Assembly (NCBI GenBank): GCA_026196275.1 | Contig: JAPHTQ010000016.1 | Coordinates: 1-39,078 of the forward strand | DNA length: 39,078 nt | Reading direction: 5' to 3' | From: Gammaproteobacteria bacterium | Lineage (GTDB): Bacteria > Pseudomonadota > Gammaproteobacteria > Thiohalomonadales > Thiohalomonadaceae | In this document: positions 17,568 through 27,171 of the stretch, in pieces | Position numbering within the stretch: position 1 is the stretch's first letter | Layout: each line of letters opens with the position of its first letter | Notes under the pieces: model-generated | What the model saw: only the letters and a program-made list of their open reading frames with translations | Told to the model about the DNA's origin: nothing | Databases searched by the model: none | Program-made: the position numbers and the translations under genes

Positions 17568-17728
17568 ACCGCAAAGGCGCAAAGGGCGCAAAGGAACGGT
17601 ATTCTTGGTCTATGAAAGACATGTCAGGGTATAGGGTTGGAATGAGTAAAACGTTTTTTACAGGGGAGCAGAACAGCACATTCATCATAATGACGGTTTT
17701 TCCTTTGCGTACTTTGCGCCTTTGCAGT
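17568..17728. repeat. CGCAAAG inverted-repeat element B (yejE/yejF spacer)
   Basis: The left arm (17568-17595) matches the reverse complement of the right arm (17701-17728) at 25 of 28 positions. The centre is about 105 nt. The element begins 9 nt after the yejE stop and ends 12 nt before the yejF ATG. Positions 17697-17725 are identical over 29 nt to 35229-35257 in element F, and a further 14-mer (GTTTTTTACAGGGG, 17653-17666) recurs at 35266-35279. Confidence 0.92.
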
Positions 17729-17740
17729 GAATGACTTTTT

Positions 17741-19354
17741 ATGACTGAACTACTGAAAATCGATAATCTGTCCGTGGCCTTCTGCCACCCCGGTGCCCGC
17801 GAGACGGTGGTGGACGGGGTGAGCTTTGCCATGGCGCCGGGTGAGAAGCTGGCGCTGGTGGGGGAGTCGGGGTCCGGCAAGTCGGTCACCGCGCTCTCCA
17901 TTCTGCAGTTGCATGATCGCACCCAGAGTGAGAGCCGCGGTCGCGTCCTTTTCAACGGTGAGGAGCTGCTGCGGAGGTCCGAGGCGCAGATGCGCCAGGT
18001 GCGCGGACGGGAGATTGCGATGATCTTCCAGGAGCCGATGACCGCCCTCAATCCGGTCTATCCCATTGGCCGGCAGTTGATCGAACCGTTGATGCTGCAC
18101 GAAGGGCTCGATCTGATACAGGCACGCAAACGCATGATCGAGCTGTTGGGACGGGTCGGTATCCCCGATCCGGAGAAGCGTTTCGATGCCTTTCCGCACA
18201 TGCTCTCCGGCGGTCAGCGTCAGCGGGTGATGATCGCCATGGCACTCGCCTGCCGGCCGAAGTTGCTGATCGCCGATGAGCCGACTACGGCGCTGGATGT
18301 GACCATCCAGAAGCAGATCCTGGAACTGCTGGATCAGCTGCAAGCGGAGTTCGGTATGGCCGTTTTGCTTATTACCCACGATCTCAACATGGTGCAGCAC
18401 TTTGCCGACAATGTGGCGGTGATGGAGAAGGGGCTATTGGTGGAACAGGGTGAGGTACAACGGGTCTTCAGCGCGCCGCAGCACGCCTATACCAGGAAGT
18501 TGCTCGCTAGCGAACCGGAGCCATTGGTGACGGAGGATGATATTGAAAGATTGTCACGGCAGCCGGCGGTGATGCAGGGTGAGAATATCCGCTGCTATTT
18601 CCCGATCCGTTCGGGCTTCTTCCGCCGCAAGGTGGGCGAGGTGCGGGCGGTGGACAAGGTAGACATTATACTCCATCCGGGTGAGACCGTCGGCATCGTC
18701 GGCGAATCAGGCTCTGGCAAGACCACCCTGGGTATGTGCCTGCTGCGCCTGCAGCAGAGTGAGGGGGCTATCCACTTTGACGGCGGCCGCATCGATGCGC
18801 TGCGGCCGCGCCAGTTGCGTCCGCTTCGGCGTAATTTCCAGGTGGTCTTTCAGGATCCCTTCTCCTCGCTCTCGCCGCGTATGAGCATCGAGCAGATCAT
18901 CGGCGAGGGGTTGAGTCTGCACTATCCGCAACTTGACGCTGGACAGCGCCGTGAGCGGATCGAGGCGGTGATGGAGGAGGTGGGGCTCACTCCGGAGATG
19001 CTATCGCGCTATCCCCACGAGTTTTCCGGCGGGCAGCGCCAGCGTATCGCCATCGCCCGCGCCGTCGTGCTTGAGCCGAAGCTTATCCTGCTGGATGAAC
19101 CGACCAGTGCGCTGGATATTTCGGTGCAGAAGCAGGTGCTGACTCTGCTGCGCGACCTGCAAAAACGCCATGGCATGAGTTATCTCTTCATCTCCCACGA
19201 CCTGAAGGTGGTGCGTGCGGTGGCCCACCGCGTGCTGGTGATGAAGGACGGCGAGGTGGTGGAGAGCGGTGAGACCAATGCGCTGTTCGATACACCAAAA
19301 CATGAATATACCCGCCGCCTGCTGGAGGCGGCGCTGTTCCGGGAGGCAGGATGA
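17741..19354 (+). CDS. yejF: Peptide ABC transporter, fused dual ATPase, YejF-type
   Basis: Cytoplasmic energising subunit of 537 aa with two nucleotide-binding domains in one chain, as in YejF. Domain 1 has Walker A GESGSGKS at 41-48, LSGGQRQRV near 157 and [12 protein letters not shown] as Walker B. Domain 2 has GESGSGKT at 321-328, [14 protein letters not shown] near 428 and [12 protein letters not shown]. Both halves look catalytically complete. The stop overlaps the thioredoxin start (ATGA at 19351), so the two are probably translated together. It is the last transporter gene of the yejABEF unit. Confidence 0.95.
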   Translation: MTELLKIDNLSVAFCHPGARETVVDGVSFAMAPGEKLALVGESGSGKSVTALSILQLHDRTQSESRGRVLFNGEELLRRSEAQMRQVRGREIAMIFQEPMTALNPVYPIGRQLIEPLMLHEGLDLIQARKRMIELLGRVGIPDPEKRFDAFPHMLSGGQRQRVMIAMALACRPKLLIADEPTTALDVTIQKQILELLDQLQAEFGMAVLLITHDLNMVQHFADNVAVMEKGLLVEQGEVQRVFSAPQHAYTRKLLASEPEPLVTEDDIERLSRQPAVMQGENIRCYFPIRSGFFRRKVGEVRAVDKVDIILHPGETVGIVGESGSGKTTLGMCLLRLQQSEGAIHFDGGRIDALRPRQLRPLRRNFQVVFQDPFSSLSPRMSIEQIIGEGLSLHYPQLDAGQRRERIEAVMEEVGLTPEMLSRYPHEFSGGQRQRIAIARAVVLEPKLILLDEPTSALDISVQKQVLTLLRDLQKRHGMSYLFISHDLKVVRAVAHRVLVMKDGEVVESGETNALFDTPKHEYTRRLLEAALFREAG

Positions 19355-19740
19355 GTGACTATCTGATCTATCTACCTTTTGTTCTCATTGGCGCCATTAC
19401 CCTGATGCAGCTGTTTATCTTCTTCTCCGCCCGGCGCATGCGCGGACGCACACTCACGGAGATGGACGGGCTGCTTGATCGCAAGTGGCTGGAGAGGGAT
19501 CGGGCGTTGCTCTACTTCTCCAGCGCCTACTGCGGTCCCTGCAAGACGATGGCGCCGCTGATTGAGAAACTGACCAATGAATATGACAACCTGGTGAAGT
19601 TCGACGCGATCGAATATGCCGGACTGGCGAGAGCGCTCGGTGTGCGCGCCGCGCCCACCTTTGTGCAACTGGAGAAGGGCAAGGTGGTAAAGGTGCATCT
19701 CGGTACCCTGAGTGAGGGCAAACTGCGCCAACTGCTGTAA
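19351..19740 (+). CDS. Membrane-anchored thioredoxin-like protein (CGPC)
   Basis: 129 aa. An N-terminal membrane helix (about 5-25, LIYLPFVLIGAITLMQLFIFF) is followed by a basic stretch (ARRMRGR) and a thioredoxin fold with the active site Cys61-Gly-Pro-Cys64 and cis-proline in RAAPTFVQL. The positive residues after the helix suggest the thioredoxin domain faces the cytoplasm, though topology is inferred. It overlaps yejF by 4 nt. The classical CGPC motif predicts a reductant. A link to the peptide importer, for example reduction of imported disulfides, is only suggested by the overlap. Confidence 0.88.
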   Translation: MSDYLIYLPFVLIGAITLMQLFIFFSARRMRGRTLTEMDGLLDRKWLERDRALLYFSSAYCGPCKTMAPLIEKLTNEYDNLVKFDAIEYAGLARALGVRAAPTFVQLEKGKVVKVHLGTLSEGKLRQLL

Positions 19741-19769
19741 TACCTTCGAGATCAACAAAAGGAATAGTA

Positions 19770-20618
19770 ATGAGCAAACCCCTGGTTATCTACCACGCCA
19801 ACTGCCTCGACGGTTTCGCTGCGGCGCTGGCAGCACATCTGCACTTTTCTGCCCAAGGCGTTGAGGCAGATTACTTTGCGGCCAAGCATGGCAACGAACC
19901 GCCAGTGTGCGTCGGGCGCGAGGTCTATATCGTCGATTTCTCCTACAAGCGTGCCGTGCTCAAGCAGATCTGTGCTGTGGCGGCCTCGGTGACGATTCTG
20001 GATCACCATATTAGCGCCCAGGAGGATCTCGATGGCCTGACCAGTGAGCATGACAATCTTGCCGTCACTTTCGATATGGAGAGATCCGGCGCAGTGCTCT
20101 CCTGGGAATACTTTCACGACACGCCGCCGCCGGCACTGCTGCTGCATGTGCAGGACCGCGACCTGTGGCGTTTTGAACTCGATGGCAGCGACGCCATCAA
20201 CACGGCGCTGATGAGTTACCCCTTCAGCTTCGCCTTCTGGAAAGAGCTTGTCGATACGCCTGCACGGCTGGCAGAGCTGCGCAAGGAGGGGGAGACGATC
20301 AACCGTTTTCGCCGCCAACTCATCGAACAGTATAAAAGTCGTGCTGTGTTGAGCAGTGTTGCCGGCCACCGGGTGCCGGTAGTCAATGCACCGCACGCCA
20401 TTATCAGCGAGTTGCTGGGGGAGCTGGCGCAGGACTACCCCTTTGCTGTGGGCTATCAGGATCACGGCAACAAGCGCAGCTGGTCACTGCGCTCGCGCAG
20501 AGAGGGCGGTGAGGATGTGGCGAAGATCGCCGAACAGTTCGGCGGTGGCGGTCACTGCAATGCGGCCGGTTTCGGTACCGAATTGCCGCCAGGGCTACTG
20601 ACCCTTGAGTCGAGCTGA
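19770..20618 (+). CDS. DHH-family phosphoesterase (NrnA/NrnB-like)
   Basis: 282 aa. DHH phosphoesterases hydrolyse short RNAs or cyclic dinucleotides with Mn2+. The motifs are in order: HANCLDGFAAAL (about 9-20, with catalytic Asp14), VDFSYK near residue 52, ILDHH near 72 and the C-terminal DHHA1 signature FGGGGHCNAAGF near 257-268. The first motif reads NCLDG, which groups it with NrnB-type or oligoribonuclease-like proteins more than with RecJ, whose size is also much larger. AAAGGAA precedes the ATG. The downstream Mut7-C gene starts inside its last 14 nt. Confidence 0.88.
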   Translation: MSKPLVIYHANCLDGFAAALAAHLHFSAQGVEADYFAAKHGNEPPVCVGREVYIVDFSYKRAVLKQICAVAASVTILDHHISAQEDLDGLTSEHDNLAVTFDMERSGAVLSWEYFHDTPPPALLLHVQDRDLWRFELDGSDAINTALMSYPFSFAFWKELVDTPARLAELRKEGETINRFRRQLIEQYKSRAVLSSVAGHRVPVVNAPHAIISELLGELAQDYPFAVGYQDHGNKRSWSLRSRREGGEDVAKIAEQFGGGGHCNAAGFGTELPPGLLTLESS

Positions 20619-21090
20619 TCGATTTCTTTGTGACGAGATGCTGCAACGCGCCGGCCGCTGGTTGCGTGCCGCCGGTTATGACGTGGTGATCGCCGCGGCG
20701 GGTGAATCGGATGCGGTGCTGCTGCAACAGGCCCGTTATCAGCAACGCCTGCTCATCACCCGCGACAGGGGTATGGCAGTGCATCCGGGGGCCGCTGACA
20801 CCGTGGTGCTGTTGCAGGGCAATACACTGCACGGGTTATTGCGGGAGATCACCGAACGACTCGCGATCAACTGGCACTACAGCCCCTTCAGCCGTTGCAT
20901 GGAGTGCAATACGCCGCTGATAGAGGCCCCTGCCGGGGTTATCCACCGGGTCCCTTCCGAATCGCTCCGTCCGGGAGAGACGCTGCGCTACTGTCCGCGC
21001 TGCGATAAAGTTTACTGGGAGGGTAGCCACGTGAAACGCATGCGCCGCCAACTGGCACGTTTTGCCCGTGGAGAGTGGGACGATGAGTAA
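20605..21090 (+). CDS. Mut7-C RNase-domain protein with zinc ribbon
   Basis: 161 aa. The N-terminal half is a Mut7-C/DUF82-type PIN-like fold: [21 protein letters not shown] with conserved Asp10, then LLITRDRGM with Asp54. The C-terminal half is a zinc ribbon with Cys98/Cys101 (CMEC) and Cys130/Cys133 (CPRC). The start is TTG at 20605: it is the only start after the in-frame TGA at 20599, and beginning at the later ATG (20638) would delete Asp10. It overlaps the DHH gene by 14 nt and rnhB by 8 nt. RNase activity is predicted for the family and not widely tested. Confidence 0.82.
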   Translation: MSRADRFLCDEMLQRAGRWLRAAGYDVVIAAAGESDAVLLQQARYQQRLLITRDRGMAVHPGAADTVVLLQGNTLHGLLREITERLAINWHYSPFSRCMECNTPLIEAPAGVIHRVPSESLRPGETLRYCPRCDKVYWEGSHVKRMRRQLARFARGEWDDE

Positions 21091-21730
21091 GCGTATTACT
21101 GCTATGCAATCCAGTTTTGATTTCTCTTTCGCCGGCCGCCTTGTCGCCGGAGTGGATGAGGTGGGGCGGGGTCCACTGGCGGGGCCTGTGGTCACCGCGG
21201 CGGTGATCCTGGATTCGACCCGGCCCATCGAGGGACTGGCCGACTCCAAGGCGATGAGCGAGAAAAAGCGCGAACGGCTGTTTGATGAGATTCGGGAGAA
21301 GGCACTGGCCTGGGCTATCGGCCGCTGTGAGGTGGAGGAGATCGACCGGCTCAATATCCTGCAGGCGACCATGGTGGCGATGCAGCGGGCGGTGGCAGGT
21401 CTCTCGCCCGCGCCGGATCACGCACTGATCGATGGTAATCGCTGCCCTGTGCTAGCGTGCACGGCCGAGGCGGTGATCAAGGGCGACAGCCGCGTGGCGG
21501 CGATCAGCGCCGCCTCGATTCTTGCCAAGGTAACCCGTGATCGGGAGATGGTCGAGCTGGATCAACACTATCCTGGCTACGGCCTCGCTGGTCACAAGGG
21601 CTACCCGACCAGGGCGCATGTCGAGGCGTTGCAAACATTGGGGATTACGCCGATTCACCGTACCTCTTTTGCTCCCGTGCGCCGTATTCTCGAAGCGCGG
21701 GATGTTGCCGCCCCCCGCGATATCAGCTAG
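21083..21730 (+). CDS. rnhB: Ribonuclease HII
   Basis: Removes ribonucleotides from RNA/DNA hybrids during replication and repair. It is 215 aa from the ATG at 21083, which follows GGAGAG; an in-frame GTG at 21062 is less likely. Catalytic acids are visible in [15 protein letters not shown] (first Asp-Glu), in ALIDGNR and in KVTRDREM, and the motif [13 protein letters not shown] is complete. [13 protein letters not shown] is the family C-terminal signature. It usually lies upstream of dnaE; here an AAA+ gene is inserted between them. Confidence 0.97.
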   Translation: MSKRITAMQSSFDFSFAGRLVAGVDEVGRGPLAGPVVTAAVILDSTRPIEGLADSKAMSEKKRERLFDEIREKALAWAIGRCEVEEIDRLNILQATMVAMQRAVAGLSPAPDHALIDGNRCPVLACTAEAVIKGDSRVAAISAASILAKVTRDREMVELDQHYPGYGLAGHKGYPTRAHVEALQTLGITPIHRTSFAPVRRILEARDVAAPRDIS

Positions 21731-21767
21731 CTTGATATCACGTAATCGTTAATTCAGTGGAGCCGGC

Positions 21768-23171
21768 ATGGACAATCTTTTCGGTCAACGATTGAAACAA
21801 CAGCATGGCCTCAGTGATGAGCAACTCAAGCTGGCGCTGGAACGTCAACGCCTGCAGGGTGGTCGTTTGGGAACGAATCTGGCCGCACTGGGATTCATCA
21901 CTGAAGAAGAGCTCGATAATATCCTCAGCTACGAACCGCCGATCCCGACCACCGTCGAGCAGAGCGGTCTCACTACCAATTTCGTCGTCGATCTTGCGTT
22001 AAAGCACGCGCTTTTCATGGAGGAGTTCAGCGCGCAGGAGCTTTCCGATCGAGTCAAGCTTGCCCCCTCCATCATCGAGGAGGCCATTGTGGTTATGCGC
22101 CGTGAGCACTACATCGATGCCAAGGGGGCCGGCGGCCTGAGCAAACTGTCGGTGCGCTATGCGATCAGCGATATGGGCAAACGTCGCGCGCAGGCATTGC
22201 TGGAGATTTCGCGTTATACCGGCCCGGCCCCGGTAGTACTGGATGACTATCGGCACATGGCGGAGATGCAGACGGTGAAGAACATCATGGTCGGGGTGGA
22301 TGATATCAAACGCGCCTTCTCCCACCTGGTGGTCAGTGATCAGATGCTCAAGCGCGTGGGGCCGGCGGTCAGCTCCGGCCGGGCGATCTTCCTCTATGGT
22401 CCTCCCGGCAACGGCAAGACCACCATCGCCGAGACGATCGCCAAGGTCTTGCCGGATACGATCTTCGTTCCCTATGCGCTAATGGTCGGGGATGATCTGA
22501 TCACCCTGTATGATCCGGTCAACCACGAGGCGGTACCCTCGGATAATGACACGGGTGTCGATCCGCGCTGGTTACGCATCAAGCGTCCGGTGATCATGAC
22601 CGGCGGGGAGTTGTCGCTGAAAATGCTGGATCTGGAGTTCAATCCCATCTCCAAGTTTTATGAGGCACCGTTGCAGATGAAGGCCAACAATGGCATGTTC
22701 ATCGTCGATGACTTCGGCCGCCAGCAGGTGGATCCGCAGCACCTGCTCAATCGCTGGATCGTGCCGCTGGAGCGCCGCACCGACTTTCTCAGCCTGCAGA
22801 ACGGCATGAAATTCGAGATCCCGTTCGATCAGCTCGTTATCTTCTCCACGAATATCGAACCGAGGAAACTGGTGGATGAGGCGTTCCTGCGGCGTATCCG
22901 CTACAAGATCCTCATCGACCACCCGAGCGAGCGCGAATACGAGGAGGTGTTCCGACGGGTGTGTGCCTCCAACGATATCGAGTTTGACCAGGAGGTCCTC
23001 GACTATCTGATGGAAAATTTCTACCGCCGCCTGGGGGTCAAGCTCAATGCCTGCCATCCACGCGACCTGATCGACCACATCATCGACGGGGCGCGCTACT
23101 TCGGCCACAAGCCCAAGCTGAGCAAGGAGGCCATTACCAACGCCTGGGAGAACTACTTCGTCGATATCTGA
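21768..23171 (+). CDS. AAA+ ATPase with secretion-ATPase-like N-terminal domain, function unknown
   Basis: 467 aa. Residues 1-50 (LKQQHGLSDEQLKLALERQR, then LGTNLAALGFITEEEL) resemble the MshEN/GspE N-terminal domain, which in some ATPases binds c-di-GMP. Residues about 70-145 look like a small helical, winged-helix-type region (SIIEEAIVVMRREHYIDAKG). The AAA+ module follows: Walker A GPPGNGKT at 211-218, Walker B MFIVDDFGR at 310-318, sensor 1 VIFSTNIEP and an Arg-rich FLRRIRYKI. A C-terminal helical lid ends at CHPRDLIDHIIDGARYFG. I recognise the type as a conserved orphan 'ATPase with chaperone-like AAA+' but not a gene name. No pilus or secretion genes are nearby. Function is unknown. Confidence 0.8.
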   Translation: MDNLFGQRLKQQHGLSDEQLKLALERQRLQGGRLGTNLAALGFITEEELDNILSYEPPIPTTVEQSGLTTNFVVDLALKHALFMEEFSAQELSDRVKLAPSIIEEAIVVMRREHYIDAKGAGGLSKLSVRYAISDMGKRRAQALLEISRYTGPAPVVLDDYRHMAEMQTVKNIMVGVDDIKRAFSHLVVSDQMLKRVGPAVSSGRAIFLYGPPGNGKTTIAETIAKVLPDTIFVPYALMVGDDLITLYDPVNHEAVPSDNDTGVDPRWLRIKRPVIMTGGELSLKMLDLEFNPISKFYEAPLQMKANNGMFIVDDFGRQQVDPQHLLNRWIVPLERRTDFLSLQNGMKFEIPFDQLVIFSTNIEPRKLVDEAFLRRIRYKILIDHPSEREYEEVFRRVCASNDIEFDQEVLDYLMENFYRRLGVKLNACHPRDLIDHIIDGARYFGHKPKLSKEAITNAWENYFVDI

Positions 23172-23217
23172 ACCAACGGCGCTGTCAGCGCGGAGCGTGG
23201 ATACTTCAGGATCGCAG

Positions 23218-23243
23218 CGCAAAGAGGCTGAGGAGGCAAAGAG
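23218..23243. repeat. Solitary degenerate CGCAAAG arm before dnaE
   Basis: CGCAAAG is followed 11 nt later by GGCAAAG, like the left arm of the six inverted-repeat elements, 46 nt after the AAA+ gene stop. No CTTTGCG arm follows before dnaE. It may be a decayed or half element. Confidence 0.45.
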
Positions 23244-23277
23244 AATAGGAAGGTGCAGACTGTCAAGTCTTGTCCTG

Positions 23278-23291
23278 CCCGCCATGGCGGG
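23278..23291. repeat. Perfect 14-bp palindrome just upstream of dnaE
   Basis: CCCGCCATGGCGGG is self-complementary and lies 15 nt before the dnaE start. It could be a protein-binding site or a short mRNA hairpin beside the start. The ATG inside it is out of frame with dnaE. Confidence 0.7.
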
Positions 23292-23306
23292 GTAACTTCC
23301 CTCCCC

Positions 23307-26300
23307 ATGCCCACACAATTCGTTCACCTCCGTCTGCATACCGAATACTCCCTGGCCGATGGCCTGGTGCGGGTCAAGCCGTTGATGGGAGCGGTGCGCG
23401 ACGGCGGCATGCCGGCGGTGGCACTGACCGATCAGTCCAACCTGTTCGCCATGGTCAAGTTCTATTTGGCGGCGCAGGGGGCGGGGATCAAGCCCATTGT
23501 CGGTGTCGACCTGTGGGTCGAAGACCCTGAAGATACCACCCGGCCCAGTCGTCTGGTGCTACTGTGCAAGGACGAGGCGGGCTACAAAAACCTCACCCGA
23601 CTGGTCTCGCGCAGCTACATCGAGAACCAGCACCGTGGCATCCCCATCGTCAAGCGCGAATGGTTTACTGGCCAGACCCGGGGGCTGATCGCGCTGTCCG
23701 GCGGCCGCGAGGGGGATGTAGGGCAGGCGCTGCTGGCGGGTAAGCGTGATGTGGCGGCAGAGTTGCTCACCGAGTGGCTGCGGCTGTTCGCGGATAACTA
23801 CTATCTGGAGTTGCAGCGCACCGGAAGGGAGGGGGAGGAGGAGTACCTGCATACAGCGGTGGAGCTGGCTGGGACCATGGGCATCCCGGTGGTGGCGACC
23901 AACGATGTGCGTTTTCTCAAACGGGAGGATTTCGACGCGCATGAGGTGCGGGTCTGTATCCACGACAGTCGCACTCTGGACGACCCGCGCCGCAGTCATC
24001 GCTACAGCGAGCAGCAGTACCTGCGTACCCCCGAGGAGATGGCGGAGCTGTTTGCCGATATCCCCGAGGCACTGCAGAACACGGTGGAGATCGCCCGGCG
24101 CTGCAGCCTCGACCTCAAGCTGGGCACCTACTACCTGCCCAACAGCCCGATCCCCCAGGGGATCACCGAGGAGGAGTACTTCCGCCAGGCATCAAAAGAG
24201 GGGCTGGAGTATCGCCTCTCGACCCTGTTCGATGTCAACGCCCCCGACTTTGCCGAGAAGCGCAAACCCTACGATGAGCGGCTGGAGATCGAGCTGGAGG
24301 TGATCCTGCAGATGGGCTTCCCCGGCTACTTCCTGATCGTCGCCGATTTCATCAAGTGGGCCAAGAACAACGGCGTGCCGGTGGGGCCGGGGCGCGGTTC
24401 CGGTGCCGGTTCGCTGGTGGCCTATGCGCTGCTCATTACCGACCTCGACCCGCTGGAGTATGACCTGCTGTTCGAGCGATTCCTCAACCCGGAACGGGTC
24501 TCCATGCCTGATTTCGATGTCGACTTCTGCATGGAGGGGCGCGACCGGGTGATCGACTATGTGGCCGAAACCTACGGCCGCAACCAGGTCTCGCAGATCA
24601 TCACCTACGGTACCATGGCGGCCAAGGCGGTGGTGCGCGATGTGGGCCGGGTGCTGGGGCATCCTTATGGTTTTGTCGACACCATCGCCAAACTGATCCC
24701 GTTCGAGATCGGTATGACCCTGGAGAAGGCGCTGGAGCAGGAGCCGGACCTCAAGGACCGTTACGACAACGACGAGGAGGTGACCGCGCTGCTCGACATG
24801 GCGATGAAGCTTGAGGGGATCACCCGCAACGCCGGCAAGCATGCCGGTGGCGTGGTCATCGCACCGAGCGACCTGACCGACTTCTCGCCGCTCTACTGTG
24901 AGGAGGGTGGCCAGAGCATCGTTACCCAGTTCGACAAGAACGATGTGGAGTCGGTGGGGCTGGTCAAATTCGACTTTCTCGGTCTGCGGACCCTGACCAT
25001 TATCGACTGGTCGCTGGACAATATCCGCCACACCATGGCGATGCGCGGTGAGGACCCTGAGAACTGCCCGAAGATCGAATTCATCCCGCTGGAGGATAAG
25101 GTCTGCTTCGACAATCTCAAGGCGGCGAAGACTACCGCGGTGTTCCAGCTCGAATCCCGCGGCATGAAGGAACTCATCGGTCGCCTGCAGCCCGACTGCT
25201 TCGAGGATATCATCGCCCTGGTGGCACTGTTCCGCCCCGGACCGCTGCAGTCGGGGATGGTGGACAACTTTATTAACCGCAAGCATGGGCGGGAGAGGGT
25301 CTCCTACCCGGATGCCCAGTACCAGCACGAGTCGCTCAAACCTATCCTGGAACCCACCTACGGGATCATCCTCTATCAGGAGCAGGTGATGCAGATCGCC
25401 CAGGTGCTGGCCGGCTACTCCCTCGGCGGCGCCGACCTGCTGCGCCGTGCCATGGGCAAGAAGAAGCCCGAGGAGATGGCCAAACAGCGCACGGTATTCG
25501 CCGAGGGGGCGAAGAACAACGGTATCGACGCCGCGCTGGCGATGAAGATCTTCGACCTGGTGGAGAAATTCGCCGGCTACGGCTTCAACAAGTCCCACTC
25601 CGCCGCCTATGCCCTGGTCTCCTATCAGACCCTGTGGCTGAAGACCCACTACCCGGCTGAATTCATGGCCGCAGTGCTCTCTGCCGATATGGACAACACC
25701 GACAAGGTGGTGACCCTGATCGAGGAGTGCAAGGAGATGGGGCTCAAGGTGGTCTCGCCCTCGGTCAATACCAGTTGCTACAAGTTCACCGTTGATAAAC
25801 AAGGCTCCGTGGTCTACGGTCTGGGCGCGATCAAGGGGGTCGGCGAGGGGGCTATCGAGGGGATCGTCACCGAGCAGCAGCAGAACGGGCCCTTTACGGA
25901 CCTGTTCGATTTCTGTCGTCGCATCGATACCAAAAAGGCCAACCGACGGGTGCAGGAGTCGCTGATCCGGGCCGGTGCGATGGACCAGCTGGGGCCAAAC
26001 CGCGCCACCCTGATGGCGGCGCTGCCGCAGGCGCTGCAGATGGCCGAGCAGGAGAGTCGTGCCCGTGCCGCCGGCACCGGCGACATGTTTGGTTTTGACA
26101 GTGGCGTGCTGGAGGAGAGTCCGGCCAGTTACGAGGAGGTGCCGGAGTGGGAAGAGGATATCCGCCTTGCCGGAGAAAAAGAGACACTGGGGCTCTATCT
26201 CACCGGCCACCCGATCAATAAATATGAGGCTGAGCTGGTAAACTTTACCTCCTGTCGCCTGGCAAACGTTAACGCTGACAAGCCACGCAGCATGACCCTG

Positions 26301-26795
26301 GCAGGGCTGGTCATCGCCATGCGTACCCGACCCACCAAGCGCGGCGACAAGATGGCCTTCCTGACCATTGATGACCGCACCGGGCGTATCGAGGTCACCC
26401 TGTTCAGCGATGTCTTTACCCGCTATCAGGATATGTTGGTCAAGGATCAGGTGGTGGTGGTCAGTGGTGAGGTGCGCTATGACGACTATGCGGGTGGACC
26501 GGTAATGCGGGTCCAGGAGGTCTACAATATGGAGCATGCCCGCGAGCACTATGCCCGCAACCTGCTGCTGGATGTGCCGCGGGAGCAGGCGCTGAACGGT
26601 TTTGTCACCCAGCTGGAGCGGGTACTCTCTCCGTTTCGCGAAGGGGGTTGCCCCATCGCCATCCACTACCAAGGTCCCGAGGGGGTTGCCCGGGTGAGAT
26701 TGGGTGAAAGCTGGCGGGTGCGGCCCGGTGATGAGTTGCTCAATCGACTGCGCCAGCTGCTGGGCGAGGAGTCGGTGCGGGTCGAATACCGCTGA
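23307..26795 (+). CDS. dnaE: DNA polymerase III subunit alpha
   Basis: Replicative polymerase subunit, 1162 aa from the ATG at 23307 (E. coli 1160). The product starts [19 protein letters not shown] as in homologues; an upstream in-frame start at 23253 would add 18 unrelated residues. The PHP domain covers about 5-280. The polymerase core has [16 protein letters not shown] and the catalytic Asp402 and Asp404 in MPDFDVDFC. The third catalytic region lies in the fingers-palm part near [10 protein letters not shown]. The beta-clamp and OB-fold region (EVTLFSDVF) lies near 1030-1045. No good ribosome binding site is seen before the start. Repeat element C begins 5 nt after the stop. Confidence 0.98.
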   Translation: MPTQFVHLRLHTEYSLADGLVRVKPLMGAVRDGGMPAVALTDQSNLFAMVKFYLAAQGAGIKPIVGVDLWVEDPEDTTRPSRLVLLCKDEAGYKNLTRLVSRSYIENQHRGIPIVKREWFTGQTRGLIALSGGREGDVGQALLAGKRDVAAELLTEWLRLFADNYYLELQRTGREGEEEYLHTAVELAGTMGIPVVATNDVRFLKREDFDAHEVRVCIHDSRTLDDPRRSHRYSEQQYLRTPEEMAELFADIPEALQNTVEIARRCSLDLKLGTYYLPNSPIPQGITEEEYFRQASKEGLEYRLSTLFDVNAPDFAEKRKPYDERLEIELEVILQMGFPGYFLIVADFIKWAKNNGVPVGPGRGSGAGSLVAYALLITDLDPLEYDLLFERFLNPERVSMPDFDVDFCMEGRDRVIDYVAETYGRNQVSQIITYGTMAAKAVVRDVGRVLGHPYGFVDTIAKLIPFEIGMTLEKALEQEPDLKDRYDNDEEVTALLDMAMKLEGITRNAGKHAGGVVIAPSDLTDFSPLYCEEGGQSIVTQFDKNDVESVGLVKFDFLGLRTLTIIDWSLDNIRHTMAMRGEDPENCPKIEFIPLEDKVCFDNLKAAKTTAVFQLESRGMKELIGRLQPDCFEDIIALVALFRPGPLQSGMVDNFINRKHGRERVSYPDAQYQHESLKPILEPTYGIILYQEQVMQIAQVLAGYSLGGADLLRRAMGKKKPEEMAKQRTVFAEGAKNNGIDAALAMKIFDLVEKFAGYGFNKSHSAAYALVSYQTLWLKTHYPAEFMAAVLSADMDNTDKVVTLIEECKEMGLKVVSPSVNTSCYKFTVDKQGSVVYGLGAIKGVGEGAIEGIVTEQQQNGPFTDLFDFCRRIDTKKANRRVQESLIRAGAMDQLGPNRATLMAALPQALQMAEQESRARAAGTGDMFGFDSGVLEESPASYEEVPEWEEDIRLAGEKETLGLYLTGHPINKYEAELVNFTSCRLANVNADKPRSMTLAGLVIAMRTRPTKRGDKMAFLTIDDRTGRIEVTLFSDVFTRYQDMLVKDQVVVVSGEVRYDDYAGGPVMRVQEVYNMEHAREHYARNLLLDVPREQALNGFVTQLERVLSPFREGGCPIAIHYQGPEGVARVRLGESWRVRPGDELLNRLRQLLGEESVRVEYR

Positions 26796-26800
26796 GGACT

Positions 26801-27042
26801 ATTCACCGCAAAGCGCGCAAAGGGTTGCGGAGGGAACGACTTTAAGCCACAGAGAGCACTGAGGTCACAGGGAGGTGATGAGACAATAGAAAACTCCGCT
26901 CCGGCGCTTTTTCTCTGTGTGCTCTGTGCCCTCTGTGGCAATAACTTCCAGCGGCGGGCATGCCCCGCTCTATGGAGCAGCGATAGGGCGCCCTGTGGGC
27001 GCCACTATCTCTTGGCGCACTTTGCGCCTTTGCGGGGTGAAT
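26801..27042. repeat. Composite nested inverted-repeat element C (dnaE/accA spacer)
   Basis: The outer arms are the CGCAAAG type: 26801-26822 (ATTCACCGCAAAG...) against 27020-27042 (...GCGGGGTGAAT). A second inverted repeat of different sequence is nested inside. GCCACAGAG-rich 26846-26874 pairs imperfectly with 26911-26939, which ends CTCTGTGGC. Between the nested arm and the outer right arm are a GCGGGCATGCCCCGC-like palindrome near 26953 and a perfect stem GGCGCCC-TGT-GGGCGCC (26988-27004). It fills most of the 376-nt spacer. The remaining 129 nt before accA hold no gene. Confidence 0.88.
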
Positions 27043-27171
27043 CTTTCCGGGAGTTGTGAACCCGGTGGGCAAGTTCCTGTCGCAGGCAGGACAAATGACT
27101 ACAATCTCACGTATAATCTCGGGAAATCATTCGCCATAACAAGCAAACTGACGCGAACCGAAACGAATACT

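Noticed and set aside
24192-26672. An 826-codon open frame on the minus strand opposite dnaE
   Set aside because: It lies entirely antisense to an intact, full-length dnaE. Its His/Leu/Gln/Gly-rich translation is typical of reading opposite GC-biased codons and shows no domain.
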